Source: Silurus meridionalis
Lineage: Eukaryota > Chordata > Actinopteri > Siluriformes > Siluridae
Direction of reading: 5' to 3'
Assembly: GCF_014805685.1 (NCBI RefSeq)
Contig: NC_060893.1
Span: 14,243,773 to 14,307,772 of the forward strand
DNA length: 64,000 nucleotides
Notes under the pieces: model-generated
Database searches by the model: none
What the model saw: the letters and a program-made list of their open reading frames with translations, nothing else
What the model was told of the DNA's origin: nothing
Shown: piece after piece, positions 10,648 through 24,500 of the stretch
Numbering within the stretch: the stretch's first letter is position 1
How the letters are laid out: the number at the start of each line of letters is the position of its first letter
Made by a program: the position numbers and the translations under genes

Positions 10648-13600
10648 TTTTATTTTTTCTTTAATATTAATTTTTAATATACCATCTTAATGGACAGACT
10701 TATAATCTGATTAATCTTTAAAATCTAGATTCTTAATTGACTAAGTCGGAAAGGAAGCACCATGGTGGTAATTGTGCTGTTTTGGCAGGTGGGAGATGAG
10801 ATTGTGCGCATCAATGGCTATTCAATTTCCTCATGCATCCATGAAGAGGTTATCAGCCTTATCAAGACTAAGAAGACCGTGTCACTTAAAGTCAGACGTA
10901 AGTCAGGATCCTGTGCTCTAATAATTTGTTAAAGAAAAAGAAATTAATATTTACATTTATAAATATTTACACTTACTTTTATTTATAGATGTGGGGATGA
11001 TTCCAGTAAAGAGGTAATTTTACAAAACACCAGCATCTTGTTTCAATAATCATGTCATAAATCTTTAATACAAAATAGAGAGTTTAGTCTGTGTTTATTG
11101 CTATTGAATAATTGGGCAGGGACATTTGTTGTTTTGGCTCTGTTCTTCTGCCCTCTGTATAGTTATTACAACAGTGGGTACAGTGCCTTGCAAAAGTATT
11201 GACCCCCCTTGGGGTTTTTCCTATTTTGTTGTCTTACAACCTGGAATTAAAATGGATTTTTGGGGTTTGTATCATTTGATTTACACAACATGCCTACCAT
11301 TATGAAGATGCAAAATATTTTTTATTGTGAAACAAACAAGAAATAAGACAAAAAAACAGAAAACTTGAGCGTGCATAACTATTCACCCCCCCAAAGTCAA
11401 TACTTTGTAGAGCCACCTTTTGCAGCAATTACAGCTGCAAGTCTCTTGGGGTATGTATCTATAAGCTTGGCACATCTAGCCACTGGGATTTTTGCCCATT
11501 TTTCAAGGCAAAACTGCTCCAGCTCCTTCAAGTTGGATGGGTTCCGCTGGTGTACAGCAATCTTTAAGTCATACCACAGATTTTTAATTGGATTGAGGTC
11601 TGGGCTTTGACTAGGCCATTCCAAGACATTTAAATGTTTCTCCTTAAACCACTCGAGTGTTGCTTTAGCAGTATGCTTAGGGTCATTGTCCTGCTGGAAG
11701 GTGAACCTCTGTCCCAGTCTCAAATCTCTGGAAGACTGAAACAGGTTTCCCTCAAGAATTTTCCTGTATTTAGCGCCATCCATCATTCCTTCAATTCTGA
11801 CCAGTTTCCCAGTCCCTGCTGATGAAAACATCCCACAGCATGATGCTGCCACCACCATGCTTCACTGTGGGGATGGTGTTCTCGGGGTGATGAGAGGTGT
11901 TGGGTTTGCGCCAGACATAGCGTTTTCCTTGATGGGCAAAAAGCTCAATTTTTGTCTCATCTGACCAGAGTACCTTCTTCCATATGTTTGGGGAGTCTCC
12001 CACATGCCTTGGCGAACACAAAACGTGTTTGCTTATTTTTTTCTTTAAGCAATGGCTTTTTTCTGGCCACTCTTCCGTAAAGCCCAGCTCTGTGGAGTGT
12101 ATGGCTTAAAGTGGTCCTATGGACAGATACTCCAATCTCCGCTGTGGAGCTTTGCAGATCCTTCAGGGTTATCTTTGGTCTCTTTGTTGACTCTCTGATT
12201 AATGCCCTCCTTGCCTGGTCCGTGAATCTTGGTGGGCGGCCCTCTCTTGCCAGGTTTGTTGTGGTGCCATATTCTTTCCATTTTTTAATAATGGCTTTAA
12301 TGGTGTTCCATGGGATGATCAAAGTTTTGGATATTTTTTTATAACCCAACCCTGATCTGTACTTCTCCACAGCTTTGTCCCTGACCTGTTTGGCGAGCTC
12401 CTTGGTCTTCATGGTGCCGCTTGCTTGGTGGTGCCCCTTGCTTAGTGGTGTTACAGACTCTGGGGCCTTTCAGAACAGGTGTATATATATACTGAGATCG
12501 TGTGACACTTAGATTGCACACAGGTGGACTTTATTTATGTAATTACATGACTTCTGAAGGTAATTGGTTGCACCAGATCTTATTTAGAGGCTTAATAGCA
12601 AAGAGGGGTGAATACATATGCACGCACCATTTTTTCCGTTATTTATTTTTTAGAATTTTTTGAAACAAGTTTTTTTTTTTCATTTCACTTCACCAATTTG
12701 GACTATTTTGTGTATGTCCATTACATGAAATCCAAATAAAAATCAATTTTAATTCCAAGTTGTAAGGCAACAAAATAGGAAAAACGCCAAGGGGGTCAAT
12801 ACTTTCGCAAGGCACTGTATGTGGTTAAAGTGCTGCATGTCAGCTTTATTCCTTATTATTTAGATATATTACATACTGGGCGAATTTTAGAGTCCTCTAT
12901 AATATTTTTCTTAATTTAGGAACTTTTTCTTCCAGTCATTCTCCTTATTATTCAGATATATTACATACTGGGCGAATTTTACAGTCCTCTATAATATTTT
13001 TCTTAATTTAGGAACTTTTTCTTCCAGTCACGTCTTTAATAAGTAAAATGCTGGGTCAGTAGATTTAACTTCTGATGACTCGTCTAGAATCATCTCATTT
13101 AAACCAGAATAACCCTTTAGCTTTCACAAAAGATTTTTGCTGCTGTTAGCAGTCATATCCGCTGAGGATAATGAATACATTGTTTCCACTGGCAGCCATA
13201 AATGACTATCTGTGCTTGTTAGGAAGTTTTCCTATCCGGCTCGAAGGACTAAATGTTATAAAGTTTTCCTATCTAGCTCGAAGGACCATATAAGGATTTT
13301 CACTATCTGGTGTGCGCTGATCAGGGAATTGTAGTCGTCCCAGCTCATCAGTACTGGGTATAGAATAGATCGTATATGAGGTGATTCTTGCTATCTTCTG
13401 TTAGTTGCTGTTCGGTAGGTTGCGTGATGCAGAATGTATGCCGAAAGGCCACTGCTGAATGGTCAGTGCTGAGTGACAGGTTGCACGATGTCGAATGGCC
13501 ACTGGTCAATGACGACTGCTGCTCGGTGTTCTGGCTTTTTATACTCTTGGTGGAGGACGGTGCACTGTAATGTCATAGCTTAGTAAACTATGTCTGCCTC

Positions 13601-16600
13601 TAGTGGTGAAGCGTGGAAATATAACTGAATAGGAATCACAACTGAATAGGAATCCTCTCTTACAGTGCTATTTTCACAAAAGAGGTGATATGCTTTAGAT
13701 GCTTTTATTTATTTTTTATATGCCTCATATTAAAATACATTGTGCCACACAAGAATAGGATTGCTTCCTTTTTGGGACTGATCTGGAGCAAATCCAAAGA
13801 GGCACACTACAACATCTAGTGGAAAGGCTTTTCCAGAGTGGAGGTTATTACAATATTTAAGGAATGCTTAATTTAAAATAGAATGTTTGTGAGATGTCAT
13901 GTGTGAACGAACCTTTGGCCGGAGAACAGAAAGAAAAACAAAGAACGTAATACACTGAATTATATTAAAAACATAAAGTGTTAAATTATGGGATTAATAG
14001 TTCCCACTTTTTTTAATCAGTTCCCCTGATGAGCCTCTAAAATGGCAGTTTGTGGATCAGTTTGTGTCAGAATCAGGGGTAAGTCACAACAACATTTATA
14101 TCTCTATTAATCCACATTATATAGCTACACAGTTATTACTCTTGACTGACAGGAAAAGAAGAGCAGTGTTGCTGGCCTGGCCTCCATCGGAGGAAAAGAG
14201 ATCAAGGAGAAAAAAGTGTTCCTCAGCTTGGTTGGCACCAAAGGCATGGGCATCAGGTGAAATAGTGCTGTGTATTACAGTGTTTTTGTCCCAGCTTCAG
14301 GCGCACTATAACGTTTTTGCTGCTTTTTGTTGTTTTTGCAATAACGTTTTTGCTGCTCTCATACATGATGCATCTGGTTATCTAATTAGTACAACTTTGA
14401 CAAATACAACATTAGTTTCCTAGGGAAAACACATTTATGTAATATTCACCTAGAATGTAAGAGTTTCAAAATCTATTGTTTGGTTGTAACAATTAAAAAG
14501 CTTTACTGTTTTTAAACTGCTGCAGTGGTTAGACCATACATCAATATTATCATATTAGTGAGTTGATTGCCCTCACTAAATTGAGTTTTTTTTTTGCTTA
14601 GTAAAGTGAAACATTTGTAGTAGACAGTAGCAGAGAAAACATGACATATTGCACAAAGGATATGCGCATGTCTAAGATTTCAGGGACATTTCTGTATCCA
14701 GTATAGCACATGATACCCAGTGACTGAAAATTAATACCCAGTGACTGAAATTCATTATTGTTATTTGATTCAGTATATCAAGTGGACCAACTCAAAAGCC
14801 AGGGATCTACATCAGCAATGTAAAGCCTGGTTCTCTTTCTGCAGAAGTAGGCCTACAGGTATTCTTATCTGATCTAGATTGATCTAGTCTTGTTGTTGCA
14901 CCGAAACCTTTTTAAAAATTCATTACTGATTTTTTACATTAACAAAGAAACTGATATTGGTTTGGGGATGTAGGTTGGTGACCAGATTGTCGAGGTCAAT
15001 GGGGTGGAGTTCACAAATGTGGACCATAAGGAGGTAGGGATCATCAGCATTGCAGCATATCTATCATATTAAAGTATGCTAGTTTGTATTGTACAAGTTA
15101 TAAACCAACAGAAATTATTGTGTTGTTTTTGTAGGCAGTTCGAGTGCTGAAGAGCAGCAGGAGCCTAACTATCACAGTTCTCACTGGGGCTGTAAGTTAG
15201 AGTAAATCTGTCCACCTCATTCACATTTGGCTCACATGCAGTTCTCTTCAGTGCTCACTATCACAAAGCAAAACTCTTAACTTACTGAAGAATCCATTTC
15301 GCACAGTCATTCCGTAAGACTTATCTCAAGGACAGGAAATTAAAGTCTGATAAGGTATTTTCTTTCTCTAAGACATCAGGATTTGTTAAAAAAATTGGTG
15401 AAACTGGTTTAAGTTTGAATACAATGTGACCACAAAATCCAATCATTGTTTTTCTTCATTTCCTGTCTCAGTTGAGAAAGATAAATGGAGATGTGTAATA
15501 AGGTTATAAGACCATTAAAACACCAAGGTTTATTGGTGCAATTAATCATGGCCTTCACTCTGTTTGAGGTTGATGTTCAGGTGCTTAATTTTTTTTTTAT
15601 AATGATAAAGTTTACAATTATAATTTATAAAAGACAATTTTGTTTACACAATGCTGAATGGTGTCATTGAGATTTTAATTTAAAAGTTAGTTCTGACTGA
15701 CAAAAGTATTAAAGACGTAGGAGTTTAAAATGAGGTTTATAATCAGTATTTGTATGTGTGACTGACTGTATGTGTGTGCATGTTTATGCAATATAAGCTT
15801 TAAATGGATATATTTCAGGGTGCAGAGTTGTTCATGACAGATGAGGAAAAGCTGGCAGTAGAAGCTCGCCGAGAGATTGAGCGCCAGGAGTTGATGCAAC
15901 AGAAGAGAGTGGCAATGGAGACCAACAAAATCATCAAAGAGCAGCAGGAGAAAGAGCGCCTGTCAGTCAGAAAGCTAGATCATTGCATAAAACCTGAACA
16001 GCCCACATCAACACAGCCTTCACACACTAATGCCAGAACTCATGAAAATGGTTTTTCAAGTCAAATTTGTTTATCTAGTTCTATATAATATGTTATAGGA
16101 TTAAAAATATTTATAAGATAAGAAAAAACAAGACATACCTTTATTTGTCCCACAGTGGGAATATTTCTGGTGTTACAGCAGCAAAGGAAAGAAATGTGCA
16201 TATATATTAAAAATAGAGACATAATACATACATGATTCATCGTACATCATACATGAATATCATATATATACATCATACATTCTAGACAATGGATATATTA
16301 ATTTTTTTAGAATAATCATAGGATTTTACATTTAATAGCTAATAAATGGAGGTATAAAAAATTCAGCACCCATCTGTGGTTTTAGAACACTGACGTGTGC
16401 ATGTCATTTGCACATGCCTCCTTTTTGACAGACTCGTGGTTGGTGATCATTTCTGTTGTTTTTTTTTTTTACTTGTTTCCTTGCAGGAGAAAGATGGAGA
16501 TTTTACAGAAGGCTGCAGAAGAAGAGGAACGATATAGAAAGGAGATGGAAAAGTATGTCTGCTACCTGTTAGATTTAAACTTAAGTAAAATTGGCTGTTT

Positions 16601-19600
16601 GACATTCTTGTTTCATGTGCCCTATATGTATGTGTTTTAGGATAGAGACTGAAGAGAGAAAAAAAAATAGACAATGGGAGGAAGACTGGGGTTCCAGGGA
16701 GAAGTCCAAAACTCCATCTCCTGCACCTTCTCCTTCACCTCAATCACGTTCTCCACCTCCAATGAAAACCAGGAGCTCAGGTGCGATCACTGGTACAATG
16801 CTGCATGCTGAAATCTGTCTTACCATGCATGAATGTGGAGAGTGAGTTTACTAAACCCTTCCTGTTACTCACTGATGATAATATGCTCACAGCATAAATC
16901 ATCTAGAGATCTATTTACCTACTTTTTTTTACTCTTCTGTCGCATGACTTAATGTGCATTCAGTTTTTATGAATGCAATCTCTTTCTCTTTTCTTCCTTT
17001 GTTTCTATCTGTGTCTGCTGTGGCTTGTACTCCTGATCTACTGTATACAGCTGCTGAAGTTGACACCGATGAAGATGAAGAAAAAGAGGGCAGAGAAGTG
17101 AGTGGAGCTGAAAAGTTCTCAAAGGGAAATGTGGTGTGTCAATATCTTGCATGTAAAGGTTTTCCTTTAAAAAACCTTTCTCTCACTTTTCCTTTAGATT
17201 TTGCATCACAATGTGTAAAAGGATGCAAGTCTTTTCACTTGGTTTCTTTTGGTTGGATCAGTTTGGTAGCGGTCAAATTTAAGTTGGATGGTTGGAACAT
17301 GTTACTTCCTGTTTAATTTTTTTTATCTTGATCCCCTAGCTCGCAACTGGTTTTATCGCTATGAAGGAAAGTTACCTACACTCAGAAAGGTACTCTGTGT
17401 GTTGTAAATGAGAGCAGTGTTTGTGATATTTAGAACATCTTATATAGTATCTGTTTTTTGGATGACAGCATGCAGATGGAATTTCTTGTGACGTGCATTA
17501 AAACCTTCGTATAATATAGAATAAAAAATCATTATAACTATTCAGAAAGGAAAAGAGACAAAGAAGAAGAAGAAGATGTCCAAGACAGACACACTTCCAA
17601 TTGAGAAAAGGAACAAGAAAGAGATGGAGTTTGAGATAAAATTGGCAAAGGAAAAGGAAGAGATTCTTGAGCGAGAGAAACAGATGAAAATCAATCGACT
17701 CTTGCAAGAGGTACAATCTTCACCCAAGTGTCATTATAGTGTAATTACCAGAGTTTTTTCTTGTTATATTAACCCTTTTGTGGAGACAAATTGCTAAAAG
17801 GAAAGCCAGAGCAATAATCTGTTTAAAGTTTCTGTTTCTGCATCTCACCATGTGCTGGTGTGGGCAGGTAACAGAGACAGAGCGTGAGGACCTAGAAGAA
17901 TCAGAGAAAGTGCAGTACTGGGTGGAGAGGCTCTGTCAGACTAGACTGGAGCAGATTTCCTCTGTGGAGAATGACTCTCCCGAGGTAAACGTTCAGATTG
18001 GATGAAGAATTGTTTATTTTGTGTCAACTTTGCAACTACTGTGTATCTCATAAGTTAGGTTGAGTTAGGTTTGCAGTGCTTTCTGTGAGGTGGAGACATT
18101 ATTTAATCAGATGAGGTGTTTTGTGCAGATGAGTCCTCCATCTCGATCTCCCGTATCCACTGTGCAAAGATTCCCTGGTGGCTTTCAGCTTGCCACTACT
18201 GACCTGGATGACATCAACTTGGATGAGGTTGACCAAAGTCTAAGACAGCCACTGAAAAAACTGGCCCCTACTCCTCCCACCTCCAATCAGTTCCCACCAC
18301 CTTTACCACTTCCTCCACCTTCACCTCACTTCTATCACAAATCTGTTCACCCTTCTCCATCCCCAAGGCCATCTCTTACTCCCTCCTATCCTCCCCCTCC
18401 TTCACAGCTAGCTCCACAGCGCCCACCTTCTCCACCCGCTCCCAGAGTGCCCCCTGCTTCGATCAGTCATGGATGGCAACCCCCTCCCACCACTCGATCT
18501 CAGACTCAGGCCCCCTGGTCTTACTCTCACCCACCACCTCCACCTCCTCCACCGCCTCCTCCTCCACCACCACCACCGCCACCTCCTCCTCCACCTCAAC
18601 ATTTAGATTACCAAACCTTCCCTCAGAGCTACCACCGACCACACAGCCCCTCAGAACATAGGAATGAATGGGAGGACAACGGCTACAGGCAACGAGGGGG
18701 CTACCCTACAAATGGCTCAAATGAATTCTCCTACCGTGGCAGCGCACAGGTAGCAAATACTGGTTCTATTGATCCAACCAATGTGTGAGTTTCAAAGAGC
18801 AAATTAAGCACTCTTTGATTTAACTGAATTGTATAGATGTGTGATATTATGAGGTTACGATATATAGAGGTAGAAAAGTTGGCATGTAGAGTTTGGCCAT
18901 CATAACAAAGCATGTATTTTGTGTGCCTGTTTTAAGAGGAAATAATTATCTGTTTCGAGGTGGATAAATCAGTAGACATTACCCAGAGGTATTATTCTGG
19001 GTTATTCTTTCTGGGTTGTTTTTTTTTTTTTTTTGTTGCCCATTGGACGAGTAAGTTCAATAATCGGAGAGTTTTTCATTTGTTTAAAATAATGCAATAA
19101 TGCTTGATTTTGTTACTAGCCACCTTTAGCACTACACACAGTGGCTGATGGTCGGATGTATTTTATTAGATGAATAGCATGAATGTGCTGACAGAATGAC
19201 AAATGCACATGTATGTGAGTACACTGATAAAACTTGTGGAAAAAAGCTGTAATATATGTCTCTTTGTACTGAAAAAAGCAACAAACTTAGTTAAATGCAA
19301 CCCATGAAATTGGGATTTATCCACCCCTATGTTATAATTTAAGACTATTTTCCAGTGTTAAGTGAAATTTAGATTTGGCATTTTGTTAATATGACCTAGG
19401 TTATGAGAAACACGTCTAATGTTAGCAGAATATCAACCTACAGCAGTCCACTGGTGAGCTACAACTATTCATTTTTTTAATGCTTTGTTTTTCCTCGTAG
19501 TCCCATAGTTCACTTTATCCGTGTTTGCAGTGTGAATTGCCTAGGTCAAAAATTACTTGAATTTTTTGCTAATGCCTCCTACCACATGGTCATTCTGTAG

Positions 19601-21451
19601 CAAATAGCACCCAGCCCTCCTACTCAGAGGAGGCAAATGAATCCAGTCATGTCAAAACCAGTCATGCTGCCCCAATCAAAGACCTCATACAGAACCATAT
19701 TACGGCCTGAGCCCACGGTAAGTCTGAGTATGTATGCGTGTGTGTGCTGATGGAAAATTGAGGTGTTAGCTAATGTCTTTCTCTTTAACTGGATATTATT
19801 GTGGAGATTGCTTTTCAATTCATGAGTAATGAAAGTGTGTCTGCAGGTGGTTCATCCCCCTGACTGCATTGATTTATGAGGCCAGCATTTTAAAATAAGC
19901 ATTTCTTCCTTGAGGAAAAGCGACAGAGTGGAAGGGGGGATTAGAACCTGTTGTGCACATAATGAGTTTTAAGGCTGTGATGGATAGACTTTTTACACCA
20001 TACATACTTTGCCTTAAAACAGTACTTCTGTCTCTAATACACCCAGAGGATTACGTTCTCAAATATTCTGTGTGGTTAGTTCAATGGAAACTGAATCACC
20101 TGAGCTAGGCTTTTCTCAGATTTTGCTTGACACATACTTGAAGTAGAATAAAACAGACATAGTTTTCCACTTACAGTGAGCATCTACTGATTGATTTTTT
20201 GGTTTGATGTTAGTATAAGTCACTGTTTTCCCAGCTGCCAATATATATCATAGTGTGCCAGCGGTGTGCTAGTGGAGCTCTGAAACAGTGTGCACTGATT
20301 AGTCTCATCAGCTGCAGGTGTTCCATCCGGCTCCGCCATCCAGTCGCACACCGCTTGCACTAATAGGTTTCACAAAGAGATTTGGTTGGATTAGGCATGG
20401 GTTCTGAGAAAACAATACATTTCGCCTGAACAGTGTTAGAATTAAGAATTTCTGTCTTTAAGTTTATTTGAATCTCTGGAACTTAATTTATTATATTTTT
20501 CCTTTTAGGGACATCAAAGTATTTTGTCTCTTTATGGTTATAGCTCAGAAGTAATCTGCATCTGTACATGTAAATGTAAATTGTGTGCAAAAGAGGGGAA
20601 TGTTTATGTTTTGTAATACTTTTCTGCATCTGATTTTATGTTGTAGTCACCACAGATGCTTAAGAGGATGGTGGTGTACAACACTTCATTTAAGTCAAAG
20701 AAGAAACAAGTAATCAAAGACTATTGATTGGTGCTCTCTCTATTAACCTGAGTGTTTTCTGTATGCTGTTTTTGGTTGATTAGTTCTGGGTGATATGTTC
20801 TTACTAAATAATGTTTTTTTTCTTCTTATATATTTATTTTTTAATATAGATTTTTTCTTTTAAGTTTTCCTTAGGAATAAAACATGTTTCCTTGTACTCA
20901 ATTCTGGTTCCCCTTAAACTTTTCTCAGGAATATTCTCCTTGTTAGTAAATTACTCATTAGGGATCTAGAGCTGCTTTGTGGCAATGTATATTGTTAAAA
21001 GCGCAATAGAAACAAATGTAATTAAATTGTATTCTGTGAAATCTGTTTCAGGATTGTAAAGAGCTTATACCAACCTATACCACTGTCTTATACCAACGGT
21101 GCTGAGATGCTTTCCTGCTCATAATTGTTTCTTTTTGTTGTATTTATTACTTAACCACAGCTGAGTCTACACCGTATATCCGGGTTTATCTTCTATAGTG
21201 ATGACCAGCTGTGGCATTTACACAGTGCAGTCCCTGTGTTGTCTTAGCACACAAAGCAATAGACCAACTGATAAATTGTAGCACTCAGACTGTGTCTTGT
21301 TTCAGGCTCCTAAGAAACCATTAGCTTGTTAAACATAATCTCTTTGAATCTGAATTAAGCTGAATATAAAGAGCAACATTATTGCAAAAGGACTTTCCTG
21401 AAGATTTACCAATCTACCATTATAAAATAATAATAATAATAATAAATTATA

Positions 21452-21531
<80 letters not shown>

Positions 21532-24500
21532 AGTCAAACACCCCAAGTTTTACTGTTGTTTTACAGCCTATCAGTTTAGCTAGAGTCTCTTTGGTCAGTG
21601 TTTGTGTGAGTGTGTGGGTGTAATAAAATGGTTATAATCCTTCACTATGACAACATGTAAATGTTCCAGATTGCAGTATTCACTCTTTGTTTGTTGAGAA
21701 TTTGTTACTGCCTTGTTTCCACGTTTGTTCCCTATTCCAACAAAAGCTTCCAGTGATCCAACCAAATTACTTTAGTCTTTAATTTTTTTTTTGTCATATA
21801 CTCATATACATATATAACTTTAAGATCAATAGGGTTTTTTTTTATTTTTAATTACATTATGTGGAATTGTTTTTAGTTTAGAATAAGTCACATTATTTTT
21901 CAAGTTTTAAAAAATTAAGGCATGACTGCTGTTTTGACCTTACATTGATTTAACTAATGCTATAGTCTAAACTAGGCCATGCACAAACTAGAAAATTGAT
22001 TCTGGGAAGTGAAATGTTTAACCTCTATCTTCATCATTTGTGCAGTTGAAACAGGTGAGGATTAGTGATTAATTGACAGGTAAACTTGTAGTGTTCATGA
22101 CACGTAAACTCTCCAAAATCAATACACACTAGATTGTGTGCTGCCTACTAAGACCTTTTCTCTGTCTTTCCCATGACATAGGACAACCACAAGTACCTAA
22201 ACTGTTTGTTTTTTTATTTATTTAAACAGGGCTTTCAGAAATATGTGGAGGACTTCGATCCCTATTCAATGGTACTGTATAGCTTACATGCATGCTGAAA
22301 AAAATGACCAAACTCTTACTTTTAATCTCAAGATTATGCTATCATTGTACCTGCAATCCTAATTTAGATAATGGATTGCAGGACAATATTAAAAAATGTT
22401 CTCAGGCAAATAGCATGACTTGAGTGAACTAGAATGTGTAATATTCGCCAAAAAACGTCAGTAGGTTTATATTTAGAAGAAAAGCCTAAAGGCATCAGAA
22501 CCTTATACCGCCAGTCTAGAATTTAGAACAGTCTTGCACAATGCTGCTGCTCAGATTCCTCTTAAGTCTATCATAGTAAAATTTTAAATGGCTGTACTTA
22601 AAACTTATTGCAGTTGTTACCATTTGTACACTAAAATGTCAGTTGATTTTTCTATGCTGTTTAAAGCATTCTAAGCAACATAATGAAAGATATGAAATTA
22701 TCCAGCTGTCAGTAGTGTAGCATCTGTTGCCATCACACCAAATTCATTACATCCCATTTCTGCATCATATTGCTAATATCCCATTGTTCTGATGCTGTGA
22801 CTTTGGTGCATGCTCTGTCAACACCATTTGTGTAATCCCATTACAGTTTACCTCTGACCAAATAGAAGGAAAAGATGTGCGGCTGCTGAGAATTAAGAAG
22901 GTAACTTTCTATCCTAATCAGCTTGCTGCTTATCATTGAAATTATTTATTTAATCCAAGTTTCAGAAATATGTAGATTTTTAAAACTATTAAGCACTCAC
23001 GACTACTATCGGTAGAGAGGAAAATGAACATGTCTTTTGGAACTATTTACACAGTTTCTGATTTTATTATAACACTTGGTGCTCAATTATGTTTTATGAT
23101 GCAGATGGTGTTGGTTTAAATGTGTAATATTCAGAGTGTCATATTTGTAGCTAGAATGCTTTATGTTGTCCAATAAACAATTCCATTGATAGGCGTTGTA
23201 TGTCTGCCTTCAGTCTCTCATGTTCTAATCTTAAAATTCAAAGGATTGTTTAGAGTATATGAACCAAAAAGTAGTAAATAACATGTACAGTGGCCTGTCT
23301 TTCTAAATCTAAACTAATGTTCTGCTGGGCTTTGTGTGTTGTGCAGGGAGGCCCATTGGACATTGCTGTGGAAGGAGGAATAGACACTCCACTGGGAAAA
23401 CTTGTGGTTTCAGCCATTTATGAAGGTGGCTCAGCTGATAAGCATGGTGAGGTTATTTGAATATCATTACTGCCGTAATCCGATCGGCTTCTGGTTAAAC
23501 ATATGTACTCTATTCATTGCTGTCTCTAATTGCTCATTTTTATGCATGGTGCTCTCAGGTGGAGTGGTGGCCAGTGATGAGATCATGGCAGTAAATGGAA
23601 AAATCCTGACAGATGCAACCCTGACTGAAGGGCAGAACGCTTTAGCTCGGGCCTGGAACAGTGGAGGGGTATGAACTTTCAAACTTATTGCTCTAGATAA
23701 TACCCACAAGGATATTTTGGTTATTTGACTGAAGACTGAACATTTATGAGCCCAGCTTTGCTCATTCCTGATTGTAAGCATATCAAATTGAAGTGTAGAA
23801 TATTTGTAATGTTTATGACTGTCCTAAAAATCTAATAAATACAGTAATTGTACAATTTTGAATTATTTATTAGTAATTAAATGCAGGACAGCACTGATCA
23901 ATGGAACTAGAAAAACATTTTTTTCCATCTATGCTAATGTGACGCTCTCACATACATATGGGTGATAATTAAAGAAGAATAATTATTACTATGTTTTGGC
24001 TAATCACAGCATTTTTTTTGTCCATTTTTGTTCTGGTTATTCAAAATCCCCACAGATGCTTAATTAGGTAGAGACTAATTATTTTAAATAGGAGTTTTGT
24101 CTGAACATGTGCCTTATAGTTCAGATAAAAGTAGATGAATGTGGTTTTATTGAATGCAAATCACTGTATATTATTGTGGTTGTTTTTTCTGTTTATGATA
24201 ATTGGAATTGATTCAAGTAACTTAAAGGAAGAAGAAATCGATAAGCTTTTTAGTTTACTCTAAGGGATCAGGATCAATTACTACTCATTTTTTTTAATTG
24301 AATAAGCTTAATCTATTATTAGTTAGATCATATTAGTGACAGTGACAAGTATTGTATATATGTTTTATTATTTTGTGTGTGTGTGTGTGTGTCTGTGTGT
24401 GTGTGTGTTTTGTGTGTTTTGTGTGTTTGAATGTGTGTGCATGTGTGTGTGTGTGTGTGTGTGTGTCCTTAGGACTGGATTGACCTTGTGATAGCAGTTT

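Noticed and set aside
17098..17316. Continuation of the open frame beyond ush1c exon 15
   Set aside because: The strong donor gtgagt at 17098 and the exact phase fit with downstream exons favour splicing at 17097. The remainder is unremarkable intron sequence.
18408..18602. 64-codon - strand frame rich in Trp and Arg
   Set aside because: It is the antisense shadow of the proline-rich PST exon of ush1c.
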